From CBDFHB01 sp965250115 (GTDB taxonomy: Bacteria; Acidobacteriota; Vicinamibacteria; Marinacidobacterales; SMYC01): a stretch of DNA of 64,000 bases. The stretch's first letter is position 1. Every line of letters starts with the position of its first letter. The notes beneath the pieces were generated by a model that was given only the letters and a program-made list of their open reading frames with translations, had not been told where the DNA came from and made no database searches. The DNA lies in NCBI GenBank assembly GCA_965250115.1, contig CBDFNJ010000002.1, positions 2,418,001 to 2,482,000 of the forward strand. The letters run 5' to 3'. The translations under genes were made by a program, and so were the position numbers. Positions 62,470-64,000 of this stretch are shown piece after piece.

Positions 62470-64000
62470 TCAGAGATCGAGTCCGATCAAGCCCTCTCGG
62501 GTCGGCAGGAGAGACTCCTCTCGTGTCACGCGATAGAGCATCGCCCACAAGACCAGAATCAGAAGAAACTCTACTCCGGCCGCAATCCAGCCCAGAGCGC
62601 CGAACTGCCGGACCAGGCTCGTTACGGGTGACCTCGCCTGGGTGCGGTCGTGCTGCACGATCGCGGACCACTCGTCGTTCTCCCGAAGCGGTGTGAACGC
62701 GGCCAGGAAAACGCCGCGCTCCCGCAGAGGGTCTCGGTATTCGCGGCCCTGTCCCGACTCACTTTCGACGAGGGCCCGTACATCCGGCTTTTCGGCATAG
62801 TCGAGACGCGCCACCGGGAGCTTGGTCGTCTCGCCGAGGGGGCAAGGATGGCGGACGAACTGACCGCGATTCAGAAGAACGGCGAAGCGGTTCGGGCAAC
62901 CGCTGTCGGTAGGGGGGCCTTCCGCTTCGGCGAGCCATTCGTTGAATGTCTCGAGGTGAATCGTAGCGGCGAGGACGCCGATGGTCTCCTCGCCGTTCCG
63001 AATGGGACTCGCCACGCTAACCAGGATGGGATTACCTTCAGCGGTGCTCTCGAAGGCGAGGGTGAGTCCGGTTGTCTTTCGCGGCCTCGCGACCTCTGGA
63101 GCGCGATCCCGCGAGATGTCCTCCTCCCCCCTGAACCACTCGCGGTAGGCGTAGCGAGAGCCGACCACGCGATCGTCGAAGGGAGCGCGTGCGAGCACCA
63201 CCGCGTTCGCGTCGGCCACGACCCAATTGTGGAAGTAACGGTCTCGAGCTCGTCTCGCGCGGCCTCCCGCGCCTCAATGCGCTGCACTGCGGAAAGGTTG
63301 CGGTCGACGACGGCGGCGATGAGCTCGGCGTTTCCCGTCGCGCTCTCGAGCGTCTGCTGGGTCAGCGCCTCCGTGGCGCGATACTCCGCTTCGGAGCGCA
63401 CCCAGAGACCGACACCCGCCATCACGAGCACGAGCGCGAGGGGTCCCAGCAAGCCGAAGAAGACGAGAGGTCGGCGGGTGCGGCGTCGCTCCCGGAGATC
63501 GAGAGCTTCGATCACTCGCGGCACGTTTTGGAATCGCTCGACTGGATCTTTCTTCAAGCATCGGTCGACGATCTCGGCAAGCGAGCGATCGACGTCTTCG
63601 CAACGATGGTGCGCCGTCGGAGGGGGAGACGTCTCGATGAGCTCGCGATAGCGCGCGATCCGTTCCTTGGTCGAGCGGCTGCTCGCGAGCCTATCGCTCG
63701 CCTCCTCCGTTGCGTAGGGAGGCTTCCCAGTGAGCATCGTATGGACGAGAGCACCGAGCGAATAGATGTCCGAGCGGACGTCGGGTCGCGCCCCCGTTTC
63801 GGTTTGCTCGGGCGCCATGTAGAACAGGGTCCCAATGGCGGGACCCTCCTCGCTGCTCAGACGAGCCTGGCCGAAGTCGGCCAGGCGAATTTGATTGCGG
63901 TCGTCGAGGAGCACGTTGGCGGGCTTGAGATCACAGTGAAGGATAGCTTTGCCGTGGAGGTAGACGAGCGCCTCGGCAACGTCCCGGAAAACACGGACGG
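62470..64000 (-). pseudogene. Serine/threonine kinase with extracellular Cache-like sensor; frameshift; 5' end outside window
   Basis: The kinase domain is visible from VRVFRDVAEALVYLH, with HCDLKPANVLL (catalytic loop), DFGQAR, GTLFYMAPEQ and SDIYSLGALVHTML. After a juxtamembrane segment comes a span (PLVFFGLLGPLALVLVMAGV), then a sensor domain of dCache type (VVADANAVVLARAPFDDRVV ... PILVSVASPIRNGEETIGVL). A second span (LGWIAAGVEFLLILVLWAML) ends the protein. At about 63240, near ELET, the frame shifts by one base. The gene continues past 64000. With the downstream FHA cyclase it would form a sensor-kinase to cAMP pathway. Confidence 0.8.

Noticed and set aside
1..64000. CRISPR array or reassigned stop codon
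   Set aside because: No regularly spaced short repeats are visible. TGA is used as a normal stop in many intact genes, and other broken genes contain TAG or TAA, so general recoding does not explain them.

Overview
The window looks like a piece of a GC-rich Gram-negative chromosome that has been heavily invaded by insertion sequences and is losing genes. Gram-negative identity rests on a complete Tol-Pal cluster, lipoproteins, a porin remnant and a TolA/TonB-type protein. The mix of miaB next to a bifunctional-nuclease gene, parAB, PilZ/PEGA/V4R/DUF4388 proteins, a serine/threonine kinase and an FHA-cyclase suggests Acidobacteriota or a deltaproteobacterial/myxobacterial-type lineage. That placement is inference and no rRNA is present to settle it.

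Layout. 1-1539: sodium/solute symporter, cut by the window edge. 1.6-16 kb: a graveyard of mobile DNA (one IS3, three unrelated IS256-type elements called A, B and C here, an ISL3 deletion derivative, IS21 relics, and two 3' tRNA halves that look like integration-site scars). Among it stand a metalloprotease-like lipoprotein, a small membrane protein and a truncated cytochrome P460-type gene. 16-24.6 kb: a PEGA protein and a PilZ gene separated by a three-level nest (IS3 inside ISL3 inside IS21), with the PilZ gene itself split by IS256-A. 24.6-38.7 kb: an essentially IS-free core. It holds V4R, flavin reductase, a probable selenocysteine peroxiredoxin coupled to a DsbD-N-like protein, an HTH gene, parA-parB, a bifunctional nuclease, miaB and recN, and on the other strand tolQ-tolR-tolA/tonB-tolB-pal-cpoB followed by ssb. 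38.8-49.3 kb: a PAS sensor kinase broken by an ISL3 derivative, two paralogous IstA-like genes lacking catalytic residues (called D here), each split by a fresh IS256-B copy, and an IS3. 49.3-56 kb: a broken porin and a chemosensory cluster (response regulator, GAF protein, cheD, cheA) whose cheA carries a group II intron. 56-64 kb: transposase scraps, a methyltransferase, membrane proteins, a DUF4388-DnaJ-TPR protein, an FHA-GAF-adenylate cyclase and a serine/threonine kinase running off the end.

IS256-B is the youngest element: four copies of 1460 bp with intact transposases, three with perfect 8-bp target duplications. Most other elements carry stops, frameshifts or deletions. Many host genes also carry single frameshifts, several at short homopolymers. 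They may be real pseudogenes or sequence errors, and the window cannot distinguish these.

The most notable items are the in-frame TGA in the redox motif of the peroxiredoxin-like gene with a SECIS-like hairpin just downstream, the group II intron interrupting cheA in a frame-consistent way, the catalytically empty IstA paralogues, and a conserved A7 slippery run in the ISL3 transposase.
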